Positions 32,389 to 39,655 of a stretch of DNA of 64,000 nucleotides are shown here, in pieces. The notes beneath the pieces are model-generated. The model worked only from the letters and a program-made list of their open reading frames with translations. It had not been told where the DNA came from and did not search any database. Within the stretch, counting starts at the first letter, position 1. Each line of letters opens with the position of its first letter. The stretch covers positions 1 through 64,000 of the forward strand of contig NZ_VCDK01000006.1 in assembly GCF_007995215.1 (NCBI RefSeq), in the 5' to 3' direction. This DNA comes from Shimia ponticola (lineage in GTDB: Bacteria > Pseudomonadota > Alphaproteobacteria > Rhodobacterales > Rhodobacteraceae). Position numbers and translations under genes: made by a program.

Positions 32389-33546
32389 ATGTCTGAGCGT
32401 GGCTCACTGATCCGCGATCCCCGTTGGCGAGCCGTGGTTGCGGCCTTTGTTTTGAATGGCCTTCTGTTCGGGGCATGGGCGTCCCGCGTACCCGCGTTCA
32501 AAGAGGGGTTCGGCCTTGAACCCTCTGTGTTGGGGGCACTCTTGTTGGCTTTGGCTGGGGGCGCGATCGTGTCCTTTCCATTTGCAGGTGCCATTTCCGA
32601 GAAATGGGGGCCAGAGCGCCTGACGATCTGGTGTTCATGGGGCTACGCGCCTGCATTGCTTCTTCTTGCCGTGGCTCCGACGCCTGTGCTGCTCGGGCTC
32701 GCGTTATTTGTCTTTGGTGCCTTTCATGGCGCGATGGATGTCGCGATGAACGGCTGGGGTGCCAAGGTCGAAGAGAAGCTGGGCCGAAGCACCATGTCGA
32801 TCTTCCATGCCATGTTCAGCCTCGGTGCAGGGCTTGGCGCGGGGACCGGTTACGTCGCTGCAGGTTTTGCCATAAGCCCGTTGCCCCAGTTCGCGTTGGT
32901 CGCGATCATTGGCTTGGTGACGGCTCTGTGGGTTTTGTACGCGGCCCCTATCCCCAAGGCTGAAAAGCCCCGCGCCGGTGAAAAAGCACCCTTTCTGGCT
33001 TTGCCGACCGGGTCGTTGTTCCTCGTTGGATTGATCGCATTTTCTACGTCCATGGGCGAAGGGGCCATGGCCGATTGGAGCGCTGTTTTCCTGCGTCTCG
33101 CCAGCGATGTAGATGAGGCCCGTGCCGCGCTTGGTTACGCGGTGTTCAGCGTGGCGATGGTGCTGACACGCCTGATGGGGGGCGTCTTGGTCGAACGTTG
33201 GGGCCCCGTAGCTGTGACGCGCGCCAGTGCCGTTGTCGCCTTTTCCGGCGTCATGACGAGCGTGTTTGGCGCAAGCTTTGGTTTGTCCTTGGCGGGTTTT
33301 GCCCTGATGGGCGTGGGATATGCGGTGGTGATGCCGCTTGTGTTTTCGCGCGCGGCAAATGATCCACATGTTGCGCCGGGACCTGCTATCGCGAGCGTCG
33401 CGACGCTGGGCTACGGTGGACTATTGCTGGGACCGCCCATCATTGGCTTTGTCGCGCAGGCGACCGGAATGCGCCTGTCGTTCCTTGTCCTTGCCGCACT
33501 GGCGCTCTTGGCGCTGACATTGGCGGGGCGCTTGCGAAGCGCGTGA
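32389..33546 (+). CDS. MFS transporter
   Basis: A 385-aa inner-membrane protein with about 12 hydrophobic segments in two halves. FGAWASRVPAFKEGFGLEPSVLGALLLALAGGA covers the first loop region of a subclass of MFS permeases, and SEKWGPERLTIWCSWG corresponds to the loop 2-3 motif. The HGAMDVAMNGWGAKVEEKLGRSTMSIFHAMFSLGAG segment is typical of the FucP/YbjJ-like group. The substrate is unknown. It is a single gene after the rplW terminator and converges on the phasin-like gene. Confidence 0.88.
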   Translation: MSERGSLIRDPRWRAVVAAFVLNGLLFGAWASRVPAFKEGFGLEPSVLGALLLALAGGAIVSFPFAGAISEKWGPERLTIWCSWGYAPALLLLAVAPTPVLLGLALFVFGAFHGAMDVAMNGWGAKVEEKLGRSTMSIFHAMFSLGAGLGAGTGYVAAGFAISPLPQFALVAIIGLVTALWVLYAAPIPKAEKPRAGEKAPFLALPTGSLFLVGLIAFSTSMGEGAMADWSAVFLRLASDVDEARAALGYAVFSVAMVLTRLMGGVLVERWGPVAVTRASAVVAFSGVMTSVFGASFGLSLAGFALMGVGYAVVMPLVFSRAANDPHVAPGPAIASVATLGYGGLLLGPPIIGFVAQATGMRLSFLVLAALALLALTLAGRLRSA

Positions 33547-33579
33547 AGCTCCGTCGCCCCCCATGGACGTAGTCCCAGA

Positions 33580-33930
33580 TTAGATTGGCACGTCATCATA
33601 GGCCCGCGAGTGCCCTGACATGAACTCTTTCGCGGTGGTCTCCGTGGCCTTGGCCATCAATTGCGCGATTTGCATCGCGCCTTCGGAATACTCTTTGAAG
33701 GCTTTGGAGGCAAAGTCCGTCTGAACCTCCATGACCTCAACAGGTGTGCGGCATGCCATCAAGCGACCGGGGATCTTTTGGTCTTCTTCAAATCGTCCAT
33801 TCAGAAAAGCGAGGCTTTCGGACATCACGTCCTGCCATGCCGCCGTAGCGGCCGGGTTCATGACCATCATCGAGGCCCATGCCGCAGGGGCCGCTGCCTG
33901 ATCCATTGGTTTTGGTTTGGGTCTGGCCAT
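33580..33930 (-). CDS. Phasin-family protein
   Basis: A 116-aa protein resembling phasins, the small amphipathic proteins coating polyhydroxyalkanoate granules. The typical part is the helical stretch CRTPVEVMEVQTDFASKAFKEYSEGAMQIAQLMAKATETTAKEF (about residues 62-106). The N-terminus is rich in Lys, Pro and Ala. The start at 33930 is preceded by GGAGATGCACC; a longer frame to 33984 is rejected. It is divergent from the STAS-UspA pair, and an FNR-type palindrome lies in the shared 211-bp region, which may link granule formation to low oxygen. Confidence 0.75.
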   Translation of the reverse strand: MARPKPKPMDQAAAPAAWASMMVMNPAATAAWQDVMSESLAFLNGRFEEDQKIPGRLMACRTPVEVMEVQTDFASKAFKEYSEGAMQIAQLMAKATETTAKEFMSGHSRAYDDVPI

Positions 33931-34068
33931 GGTGCATCTCCGGTCTGCCTGGGTTCGAGTTCGTGCCGGGGCGCGTGATCGCATCGGGGAAATGCCTTGG
34001 TCTGCGCCAGAAGACCGTCAACACACGACCCGGCTAGGTGTGTCTACCACGCCTGACATCCGCCTACT

Positions 34069-34082
34069 TTGATCAAGATCAA
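34069..34082. promoter_or_regulatory. FNR/FnrL box TTGATCAAGATCAA
   Basis: A perfect match to the FNR-family consensus TTGAT-N4-ATCAA lies 60 bp upstream of the STAS gene start and 139 bp upstream of the divergent phasin-like start. In Rhodobacterales this is the FnrL or Dnr recognition sequence, active when oxygen is low. Confidence 0.75.
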
Positions 34083-34141
34083 CACGTGATCGGACCAGGG
34101 GCGCTAGGTTGTGTTACCTAGCCAAGGGTCCGGAGGCACCG

Positions 34142-34507
34142 ATGTTCAAGATCACCAAACCATCCGAAAACCGCGTTGATATCACTATCGACGGTGAGAT
34201 TGATCAGGACACGATGCGCAATGCGCTTTGGGATTTATTGGCCAAGTCAGAGGGCGTTTCGGACGGTCGGATGTATTACACCCTGACCAATTTCGAGATG
34301 CCAAGCCTTGCGGCCATCGGCGTTGAAATGACGTTCTTGCCGAAACTATTCGGCCTTTTGTCCAAATTCAGCAAATGCGCACTGGTTGCCGATGCAGCGT
34401 GGTTGCGCAAGGCCGCCGAGATCGAAGGCGCGCTGATCCCCGGCCTGGAAATCAAAGGGTTCGAAGTCGGCCAAGAGGCCGAAGCCGAGGCGTGGCTTGC
34501 AGCGTAA
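34142..34507 (+). CDS. SpoIIAA-like STAS-type protein
   Basis: A 121-aa protein resembling the SpoIIAA-like family: MFKITKPSENRVDITIDGEIDQDTMRNAL opens with the beta strands of a STAS-like fold, and YYTLTNFEMPSLAAIGVEM, FSKCALVADAAWLRKAAEIE and GFEVGQEAEAEAWL follow the family order. Function is not established; related proteins bind hydrophobic ligands or peripheral membranes. The start at 34142 follows GGAGGCACCG. It is 43 nt upstream of a UspA gene and downstream of a perfect FNR box, suggesting a low-oxygen stress unit. Confidence 0.75.
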   Translation: MFKITKPSENRVDITIDGEIDQDTMRNALWDLLAKSEGVSDGRMYYTLTNFEMPSLAAIGVEMTFLPKLFGLLSKFSKCALVADAAWLRKAAEIEGALIPGLEIKGFEVGQEAEAEAWLAA

Positions 34508-34550
34508 GCCAACGAACGCCCAAGGGTCCGACCAAACAGGAGGAACCACC

Positions 34551-34967
34551 ATGTATGCTCGTATCCTTGTTCCCGTGGACCTAGGCAACACGGATAAACT
34601 CTCAAAGGCGCTGTCGCTTGCGGCGCAATTGGCCAAGGCCAATGACGCGACCGTGGTCTATGCAGGTGTCGCCGACGCGGTGCCAACCATGTCCAAGGTG
34701 ACAGAAGGCGAGCGCATGCAGGCAGACCTCGATACCTTTGCCGAAGCGCAGGCCGCAGAGCACGGGATCAAGACCGCAGACCATGTCACCTTGCGGCGCG
34801 ACCTGCACCTCAATGTCGGCTCTGAATTGATCCAGTCCGCAAAAGATACCGACTGCGATCTGATCGTCATGGCCAGCCATATGCCGGGCCTCAAGGATCA
34901 TATCTTTTCGTCAAATGCCGGCTACGTCGCCACGCACGCCCCCATGTCGGTCTACGTGGTACGATAG
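34551..34967 (+). CDS. Universal stress protein, UspA family
   Basis: A 138-aa single-domain UspA protein. ARILVPVDLGNTDKLSKAL is the N-terminal strand-helix with the conserved Asp, and DCDLIVMASHMPGLKDHIFSSNAGYVATHAPMSVYVVR carries the ATP-binding-type pattern (the usual G-2x-G-9x-G(S/T) is only partly kept, as GLKDHIFSSNAGYV). UspA proteins promote survival in stress and anaerobiosis. A strong AGGAGG precedes the ATG; the longer frame to 34497 overlaps the STAS gene and is rejected. It is probably co-transcribed from the FNR-box promoter. Confidence 0.88.
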   Translation: MYARILVPVDLGNTDKLSKALSLAAQLAKANDATVVYAGVADAVPTMSKVTEGERMQADLDTFAEAQAAEHGIKTADHVTLRRDLHLNVGSELIQSAKDTDCDLIVMASHMPGLKDHIFSSNAGYVATHAPMSVYVVR

Positions 34968-35054
34968 AACCAGTTCGCCGGGACTTCGCATCCAGTCGAC
35001 ATTTTCGTTCCAATTCGCCGCCGGAATTGCCAAAAAAGGTCAGGAGGCGCGCGA

Positions 35055-36938
35055 GTGGACACCATAGGTCTGACGTATGAAATGGCGGTGGTTCTTGGTC
35101 TGCTGGCCTTTACCGTTGGCCTGTTCGTCTCTGAAATCATCCGCATCGACCTCGCCGCTCTCTTGGTGATGGTCCTGCTGGGGCTGCTGAGTCAGCTTCC
35201 GGGGTTGGGCAACCTCGCGGATCCAACGACGCTCTTTAACGGGTTCGCATCCAACGCGGTGGTGTCGATCATCGCCGTCATGATCATCGGGGCGGGGCTG
35301 GATAAGACCGGTCTGATGACCAAGGTGGCCGGCTTCATCCTGAAACACGGCGGCAAGACCGAGGCGCGGATCATCCCGATCATTTCCGGCACGGTCGGTT
35401 TCATTTCGTCCTTCATGCAGAATGTGGGCGCAGCGGCGCTGTTTTTGCCGGTTGTCTCGCGGATTTCGGTGCGCACGGGGCTGCCGCTCAGCCGGTTGCT
35501 CATGCCCATGGGGTTCTGCGCGATTCTGGGTGGTACGATGACGATGGTCGGGTCGTCGCCTTTGATCCTGTTGAATGACCTGATCGTCAGCGCCAACGGG
35601 ATGCTGCCCGAAGGTGAGAAAATGGAGGCCTTTGGCCTCTTTTCCGTGACGCCGATCGGAGTGGCGCTGGTTTTGACCGGCATTCTTTACTTCACGCTGT
35701 TTGGCCGCTGGGTTTTGCCCGCCTTGCCAGAGGCAAACGAAGGCGCTGCGGCTCAGTCGGTCCAAAACTATCTTCAGAAAATCTACGGCCTTCGGTCTGA
35801 CATCTACGAGATCACCATCCCCGAGCGCAGCCCGTATCGCGGCTGGACGTTCGATCAGCTGATGCAAGAGTTCAACATCTACGTCGTTGGCTCGTCCTAT
35901 CGCGGTCAGCGCTGGTTTGCCCCAGTGATCGAGACCGAGATCACCACGCCATGCCGCTTGGCCGTCATGGGGCCGATGCGTTCCGTTCGTGCGATGATCC
36001 TTGAGGGGGAGTTTACCCTGCACAAAGAGTTGGAAGTCTTCGGAGAGGACTTCGCCCCGACCAAATCCGGCGTCGCCGAGGTTGTGATCCCACCGGATTC
36101 CGGCCTGATCGGCAAATGCGCACATGATCTGGTGTTCCGTAAAACCTATGGCAGCAGCCTGTTGGCCATCCACCGCGACGGCGACACGTTCAGCTATATC
36201 AAGACCGAGGATCACGAGCCCTGCGCCGTGGGCGAAGTGCCGTTCCGCGCGGGCGATACACTTGCGATACACTCCACGTGGGAGGCTTTGACGCGGCTCA
36301 CCCGTGACCGTGATTTCGTCGTGGTGACCTCTGATTTCCCGCGAGAGGAACTGCGCCCGAAAAAGGTTGGCTGGGCGTTGTTCTTCTTCGTGATTGCGCT
36401 TGGGATGATCCTGTTCACCGATATTCGCCTTTCGCTCTGCCTGCTCGCGGGGGCGGTGGGGATGATCATCAGCAAGGTGATCGACGTGGACGAAGCCTAT
36501 GAAGCCGTGAGTTGGAGCACCGTGTTCCTCTTGGCCAGCCTGATCCCGCTGGGGCTGGCCGTGCAAAACACAGGCACTGCCGCATGGATCGCCCAGCAGG
36601 TGCTGACGTTATTGGATGGCTGGCCCATCTGGGGCCTGCAACTGGGCGTCGCCGTCCTCGCCACCATCTTCACGCTCGTGATGTCGAATGTGGGGGCCAC
36701 GGTCCTGCTGGTGCCGTTGGCCGTTTCCATCGCCGTTGCCGCAGGCGGCGACCCTGCGATCTTTGCGCTGACGGTGGCGATCTCGACATCCAACAGCTTC
36801 CTGATCCCCACCCACCAAGTGAACGCCCTGATCATGGGCCCCGCGGGCTACAAGGTCACCGACTTCATGAAGAGCGGCGGGATCATGACCGTGCTGTTTC
36901 TTGTGGTGAGCATGGGGGTTATGGCGGTGATGTTTTAG
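35055..36938 (+). CDS. SLC13/DASS-type permease with central TrkA-C domains
   Basis: A 627-aa membrane transporter. About six hydrophobic segments (residues 8-210) are followed by a soluble block (about 230-430) with two TrkA-C-like ligand-binding units, then further membrane segments to the C-terminus. The paired signature loops are visible as SSFMQNVGAAALFLPV and TLVMSNVGATVLLVPLA, each followed later by the SSPLILLNDL or ISTSNSFLIPTHQVNALI type motif. This architecture is found in permeases for sulfate, dicarboxylates and other anions; the substrate is not determinable. The start is GTG at 35055 after AGGAGG. Confidence 0.88.
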   Translation: MDTIGLTYEMAVVLGLLAFTVGLFVSEIIRIDLAALLVMVLLGLLSQLPGLGNLADPTTLFNGFASNAVVSIIAVMIIGAGLDKTGLMTKVAGFILKHGGKTEARIIPIISGTVGFISSFMQNVGAAALFLPVVSRISVRTGLPLSRLLMPMGFCAILGGTMTMVGSSPLILLNDLIVSANGMLPEGEKMEAFGLFSVTPIGVALVLTGILYFTLFGRWVLPALPEANEGAAAQSVQNYLQKIYGLRSDIYEITIPERSPYRGWTFDQLMQEFNIYVVGSSYRGQRWFAPVIETEITTPCRLAVMGPMRSVRAMILEGEFTLHKELEVFGEDFAPTKSGVAEVVIPPDSGLIGKCAHDLVFRKTYGSSLLAIHRDGDTFSYIKTEDHEPCAVGEVPFRAGDTLAIHSTWEALTRLTRDRDFVVVTSDFPREELRPKKVGWALFFFVIALGMILFTDIRLSLCLLAGAVGMIISKVIDVDEAYEAVSWSTVFLLASLIPLGLAVQNTGTAAWIAQQVLTLLDGWPIWGLQLGVAVLATIFTLVMSNVGATVLLVPLAVSIAVAAGGDPAIFALTVAISTSNSFLIPTHQVNALIMGPAGYKVTDFMKSGGIMTVLFLVVSMGVMAVMF

Positions 36939-36973
36939 GTCTGCGCCAGAACTAGAACTACCGAAGTATGAAA

Positions 36974-37027
36974 GCGCCGAACCGAGGGGAGGCGCAATCG
37001 CGCCGCCCCGTGGGGGCGGTTCGGCGC
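36974..37027. repeat. 11-bp inverted repeat between the permease and parE
   Basis: GCGCCGAACCG (36974-36984) is the exact reverse complement of CGGTTCGGCGC (37017-37027). The interior is also GC-rich and palindromic. It lies between two convergent genes and may act as a bidirectional transcription stop or be a REP element. Confidence 0.65.
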
Positions 37028-37093
37028 GGCACAACGGTTCCCGTTGCGCGGATGATTAGTTCTGAGGACAGCGCAGGATGCATTTTGTGAAGG

Positions 37094-37396
37094 TTAGGTG
37101 TCGAATTGCGCCTGCCAGTCCGCGCGAACATGCAGCACCCGCATGATCAAAAGCTGACCGTCCAACACACGGTAAATCACATTGTGCTTGCCAGTCTGAT
37201 AGATGCGAACAGGAGGCGAAACCAGCGTCTGTTCCCGCGCAATCTCTGGCATCTCTGCCAAGTGCCGGAACGCATCATCGAGCGCCATGATATAGCTATT
37301 GGCCTGAGCCACTGACCAAGTCCGCGCTGTGTAATCCCAAATCTCGCCCAAATCGGCATCCGCCTGCGGGCGGACAATGATACGAAGTCTAGCCAC
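37094..37396 (-). CDS. parE: ParE/RelE-superfamily toxin
   Basis: A 100-aa toxin of the ParE branch. RLRIIVRPQADADLGEIWDYTARTW, FRHLAEMPEIAREQT and the C-terminal HNVIYRVLDGQLLIMRVLHVRADWQ are the standard ParE pattern. ParE proteins inhibit DNA gyrase, whereas the related RelE cleaves mRNA on ribosomes; the residues seen fit ParE better. It overlaps the parD antitoxin gene by 8 nt in the usual antitoxin-first order. It lies downstream of the retron gene on the same strand. Confidence 0.88.
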   Translation of the reverse strand: MARLRIIVRPQADADLGEIWDYTARTWSVAQANSYIMALDDAFRHLAEMPEIAREQTLVSPPVRIYQTGKHNVIYRVLDGQLLIMRVLHVRADWQAQFDT

Positions 37397-37631
37397 CGTG
37401 CTTTGCGTTCATCCGCTCCAGAAATGCGTCCGCGTCCCATGGCACCGCTGGTCCGCTCGCCTCCGCCTCATCCACCAGCGCCTGCAACTCTGCAATCGCC
37501 TGCTGCCGCTCCTGATCCCGCCGGATCAGATGCCGCACGTAGTCACTCGCATTCGAGAATTTCCCATCCTCAGACTGCGCCTCGACAAAGGCTTTCATCT
37601 GTTCGGGGAGGGAGACGTTCATTGTGGCCAT
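37389..37631 (-). CDS. parD: ParD-type antitoxin
   Basis: An 80-aa antitoxin. MNVSLPEQMKAFVEAQSEDGKFSNASDYVRHLIR is a ribbon-helix-helix DNA-binding domain, and the C-terminal part with RRDQERQQAIAELQALVDEA is the toxin-neutralising helix. Translation probably starts at 37631; a second in-frame ATG three codons later is possible. A 19-bp near-perfect palindrome lies 17 bp upstream and is the likely autoregulatory operator. It is translationally coupled to parE. Confidence 0.88.
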   Translation of the reverse strand: MATMNVSLPEQMKAFVEAQSEDGKFSNASDYVRHLIRRDQERQQAIAELQALVDEAEASGPAVPWDADAFLERMNAKHGG

Positions 37632-37648
37632 GAAGGGAGGATGAGGTT

Positions 37649-37667
37649 GTTGGCAAAGTTTGTCAAC
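37649..37667. promoter_or_regulatory. Probable ParD operator, GTTGGCAAA-G-TTTGTCAAC
   Basis: Nine-base arms around a single central base match as an inverted repeat with one mismatch. On the parD strand the right arm contains TTGACA, a consensus -35 element, so repressor binding would block the promoter. Ribbon-helix-helix antitoxins usually bind such sites. Confidence 0.65.
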
Positions 37668-37758
37668 TTGAGTTGGCGGAACTGGCCACGATGCACGGAG
37701 AGCGCGGACAGTTTCGAGTTGCTCGAGGGCTTTCCTGAGCTTGGTTTGAACAGGTCTT

Positions 37759-39255
37759 TCATTGAGCCTTTAGCTTGTTTTTCTCAATCACCGCTAGCAA
37801 TTGGTCTGCTAGCTCTTCAATTTGCGCACTCTGCTCCGGACCCTCAGCAGGCCAAGACTTGTAGAGTATGTCATTTAGCAAAGGGTAGTTGTCCTCTACT
37901 TCAAATCCTGCATCAGTGATCGGAAGAATACGTCCTTTGCGCTGGACGTTATTTGTAATGGCGCTGTTCAGTTCTTTGTTGGTCCACCCCTTCGCGGCGA
38001 ACGTTTCAGACAGGAATGGGACAAAGAAGGATGAACGTAGAAGGCCTTCGTTGATCTTTTCGACGATGGAGTCACCCCAAGTGATACTATCCTCGTCAAA
38101 GAAAACGTTAACCCCAAGATGCTCAAGCGCATCCCTTAGAAGTCTAACTTTTGGCTTGTCTTCCGATGCATGCGAGAGAAAAACATCAAATTCGTGCACT
38201 GTCTTTGCGAGCTCCTTGACCCATGCTTGTTGCGTCACCCCCGCGACTACTGCTTGCTGACAGAGCTTTGAAAGAACCGCGTCGTTCTTCCCTCGCACCT
38301 GTCGGATGAACGCTAGCCATCCTTCCACGTGGGCAACGAAGTCCTCCTGAGTTGCCGATGGCCCTATCCAAATCTTAGCCGCTTCGTCTGCTGAGAATTT
38401 ATGAGCAGAATGTAGTTTCATCCTAAGCCGCTTTATATCTGATCGCCATACATTCGCCTTCTTGTTCACCACTAGACCGGTCACTACTTGGCGCTCGTCG
38501 TACCGCTGAATCCGTGTTTTTGTTTGGTTGATCCGGAATCCTGCTTTCATAAAAGCGTCTTTCAAAGGGCCTCCGAGTTGAATCTCCCGATCTCCATAAA
38601 GGGGCTCCCAAGCCGTAACGAGAGAAGGTGGAAACCTTCTCTGACTTGTTGAGAATGTAATGTCATCTGCGTAGCGAGAGAAACGAAGACTGTGCTTCGT
38701 AGCAATGGCAAGCAATGACTTGTCCAAATTGTGAGCGATCAAGTTGGCCAAGACAGGTGACGTTTTTGCTCCCTGCGGAAGTTTGCCTTGGTAGGTGCAG
38801 ATCCGAGCTAGAGTGGTAGCAACTCTGTCGCTATAGCCGAAGTATGTCTGGAAGAGGCCGCGAACACGAGGGAAAGTGATGCTGCCAAAAAAGTCTTCGA
38901 TATCAACATTAAGTATCCATTTCTGACCAACGTGGTACTGCGCATTCGTAAGAAACGAGCGATCACACACGTACCCATGCACGTGCGACTTGGGCACGTA
39001 GGTAGCCCTAAGAATTGCGGCAAGGCGCTCCTGCGCCATCGCCATCCCCCGAAGTGGTTGGTCGATTGACCGCTCGCCTCCGTTTTTTTTGGGTATGCGA
39101 AAACTTCGATAGTACCCACCATCCTCTGAAGTCTTCGTAATATGAAAGATACCATCAGGTCGCATGTGAAGAGCCGACGCAATGTCTTGTATTGAATAGG
39201 CGAATCCCAAAAACAGATGGGCTTGTTCTGGATCGAAGTTCTCCGGAAGTGCCAA
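37759..39255 (-). CDS. Retron-type reverse transcriptase fused to a C-terminal TIR domain
   Basis: A 498-aa fusion. Residues about 45-330 are a reverse transcriptase: RIPKKNGGERSID (RT1), DIEDFF with the first catalytic Asp (D118), LPQGAKTSPVLANL (RT4) and YADD (195-198). Two retron hallmarks are present: NAQYH (104-108), matching NAxxH, and VTG (258-260). Residues 355-470 form a TIR domain: EFDVFLSHASED, FFDEDSITWGDSIVEKINEGL, and GWTNKE with the probable catalytic Glu428. Retron RTs make msDNA from an adjacent RNA, and TIR effectors typically deplete NAD+ to stop phage spread. Translation appears to start at TTG 39255; an in-frame stop lies at 39280-39282. The gene is AT-richer than its ribosomal neighbours, suggesting transfer. 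parDE lies downstream. Confidence 0.88.
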   Translation of the reverse strand: MALPENFDPEQAHLFLGFAYSIQDIASALHMRPDGIFHITKTSEDGGYYRSFRIPKKNGGERSIDQPLRGMAMAQERLAAILRATYVPKSHVHGYVCDRSFLTNAQYHVGQKWILNVDIEDFFGSITFPRVRGLFQTYFGYSDRVATTLARICTYQGKLPQGAKTSPVLANLIAHNLDKSLLAIATKHSLRFSRYADDITFSTSQRRFPPSLVTAWEPLYGDREIQLGGPLKDAFMKAGFRINQTKTRIQRYDERQVVTGLVVNKKANVWRSDIKRLRMKLHSAHKFSADEAAKIWIGPSATQEDFVAHVEGWLAFIRQVRGKNDAVLSKLCQQAVVAGVTQQAWVKELAKTVHEFDVFLSHASEDKPKVRLLRDALEHLGVNVFFDEDSITWGDSIVEKINEGLLRSSFFVPFLSETFAAKGWTNKELNSAITNNVQRKGRILPITDAGFEVEDNYPLLNDILYKSWPAEGPEQSAQIEELADQLLAVIEKNKLKAQ

Positions 39256-39469
39256 CTCTCGTTCTCTACCTTCTTTCGGCTACCTTGGCTCACACACCAC
39301 GGCGCGCACGATTTAGGGATACCGTTTCAGCTAGCCACTGGGGATTCACCAGTGCAAATTAGAGGGCCAGCACTTCCTTAATACAAGTGTCAAAGATTTT
39401 GGATTTCGTGTCAAACCGGTTGCCCCTAGACACCCCTCACATCCCCCGCTACACAGCGCCATCCGTAGC

Positions 39470-39489
39470 ACCCCGGATTCGTCCGGGGT
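39470..39489 (+). other. Stem-loop with TTCG tetraloop
   Basis: ACCCCGGA-TTCG-TCCGGGGT is a perfect 8-bp stem with a stable tetraloop in plus-strand RNA. It could belong to the rplB leader or, read on the other strand, to the candidate retron RNA. Confidence 0.6.
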
Positions 39490-39588
39490 CTGTACGTTTT
39501 GGGGAAACGGCTTGGCCTTGGCTCTGGTGTGACCCTGTGCATCACGCACAAAACCCAAACTCGGGGACCTTCGGGGCCCTATACTCCT

Positions 39589-39630
39589 GCCGGGTTCGCC
39601 CGGCGCCTACATAGCCTCCTTCCGGGGAGG
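39589..39630 (+). promoter_or_regulatory. Two hairpins in the rplB leader
   Basis: GCCGGG-TTCG-CCCGGC (39589-39604) and CCTCCT-TCCG-GGGAGG (39615-39630) lie 26-67 nt before the rplB start. They may stabilise the new mRNA 5' end or mediate autoregulation now that rplB no longer follows rplW. A TATACT at 39580-39585 lies next to them but has no good -35. Confidence 0.5.
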
Positions 39631-39655
39631 TGTCTGACAACGGAAGACAGTTAAC

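Larger units (their letters stand above)
39256..39655. other. 400-bp divergent region: candidate retron msr-msd RNA (minus) and rplB leader (plus)
   Basis: No protein gene is supported. On the minus strand this is where a retron RNA is expected. CCGTTTC at 39504-39510 and GAAACGG at 39322-39328 (minus-strand reading) could be the a1/a2 ends of a 189-nt RNA, though a 7-bp match can arise by chance. Inside are hairpins at 39336-39354 (6 bp) and 39470-39489 (8 bp). TTTGACAC occurs twice on the minus strand (near 39385-39415), with TTGACA as possible -35. On the plus strand 39560-39655 forms the rplB leader. Confidence 0.45.

Noticed and set aside
39346-39558. Small minus-strand open frame (70 codons) upstream of the RT-TIR gene
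   Set aside because: No ribosome binding site and a low-complexity Cys/Gly-rich sequence; it overlaps the region expected to hold the retron RNA and rplB leader.
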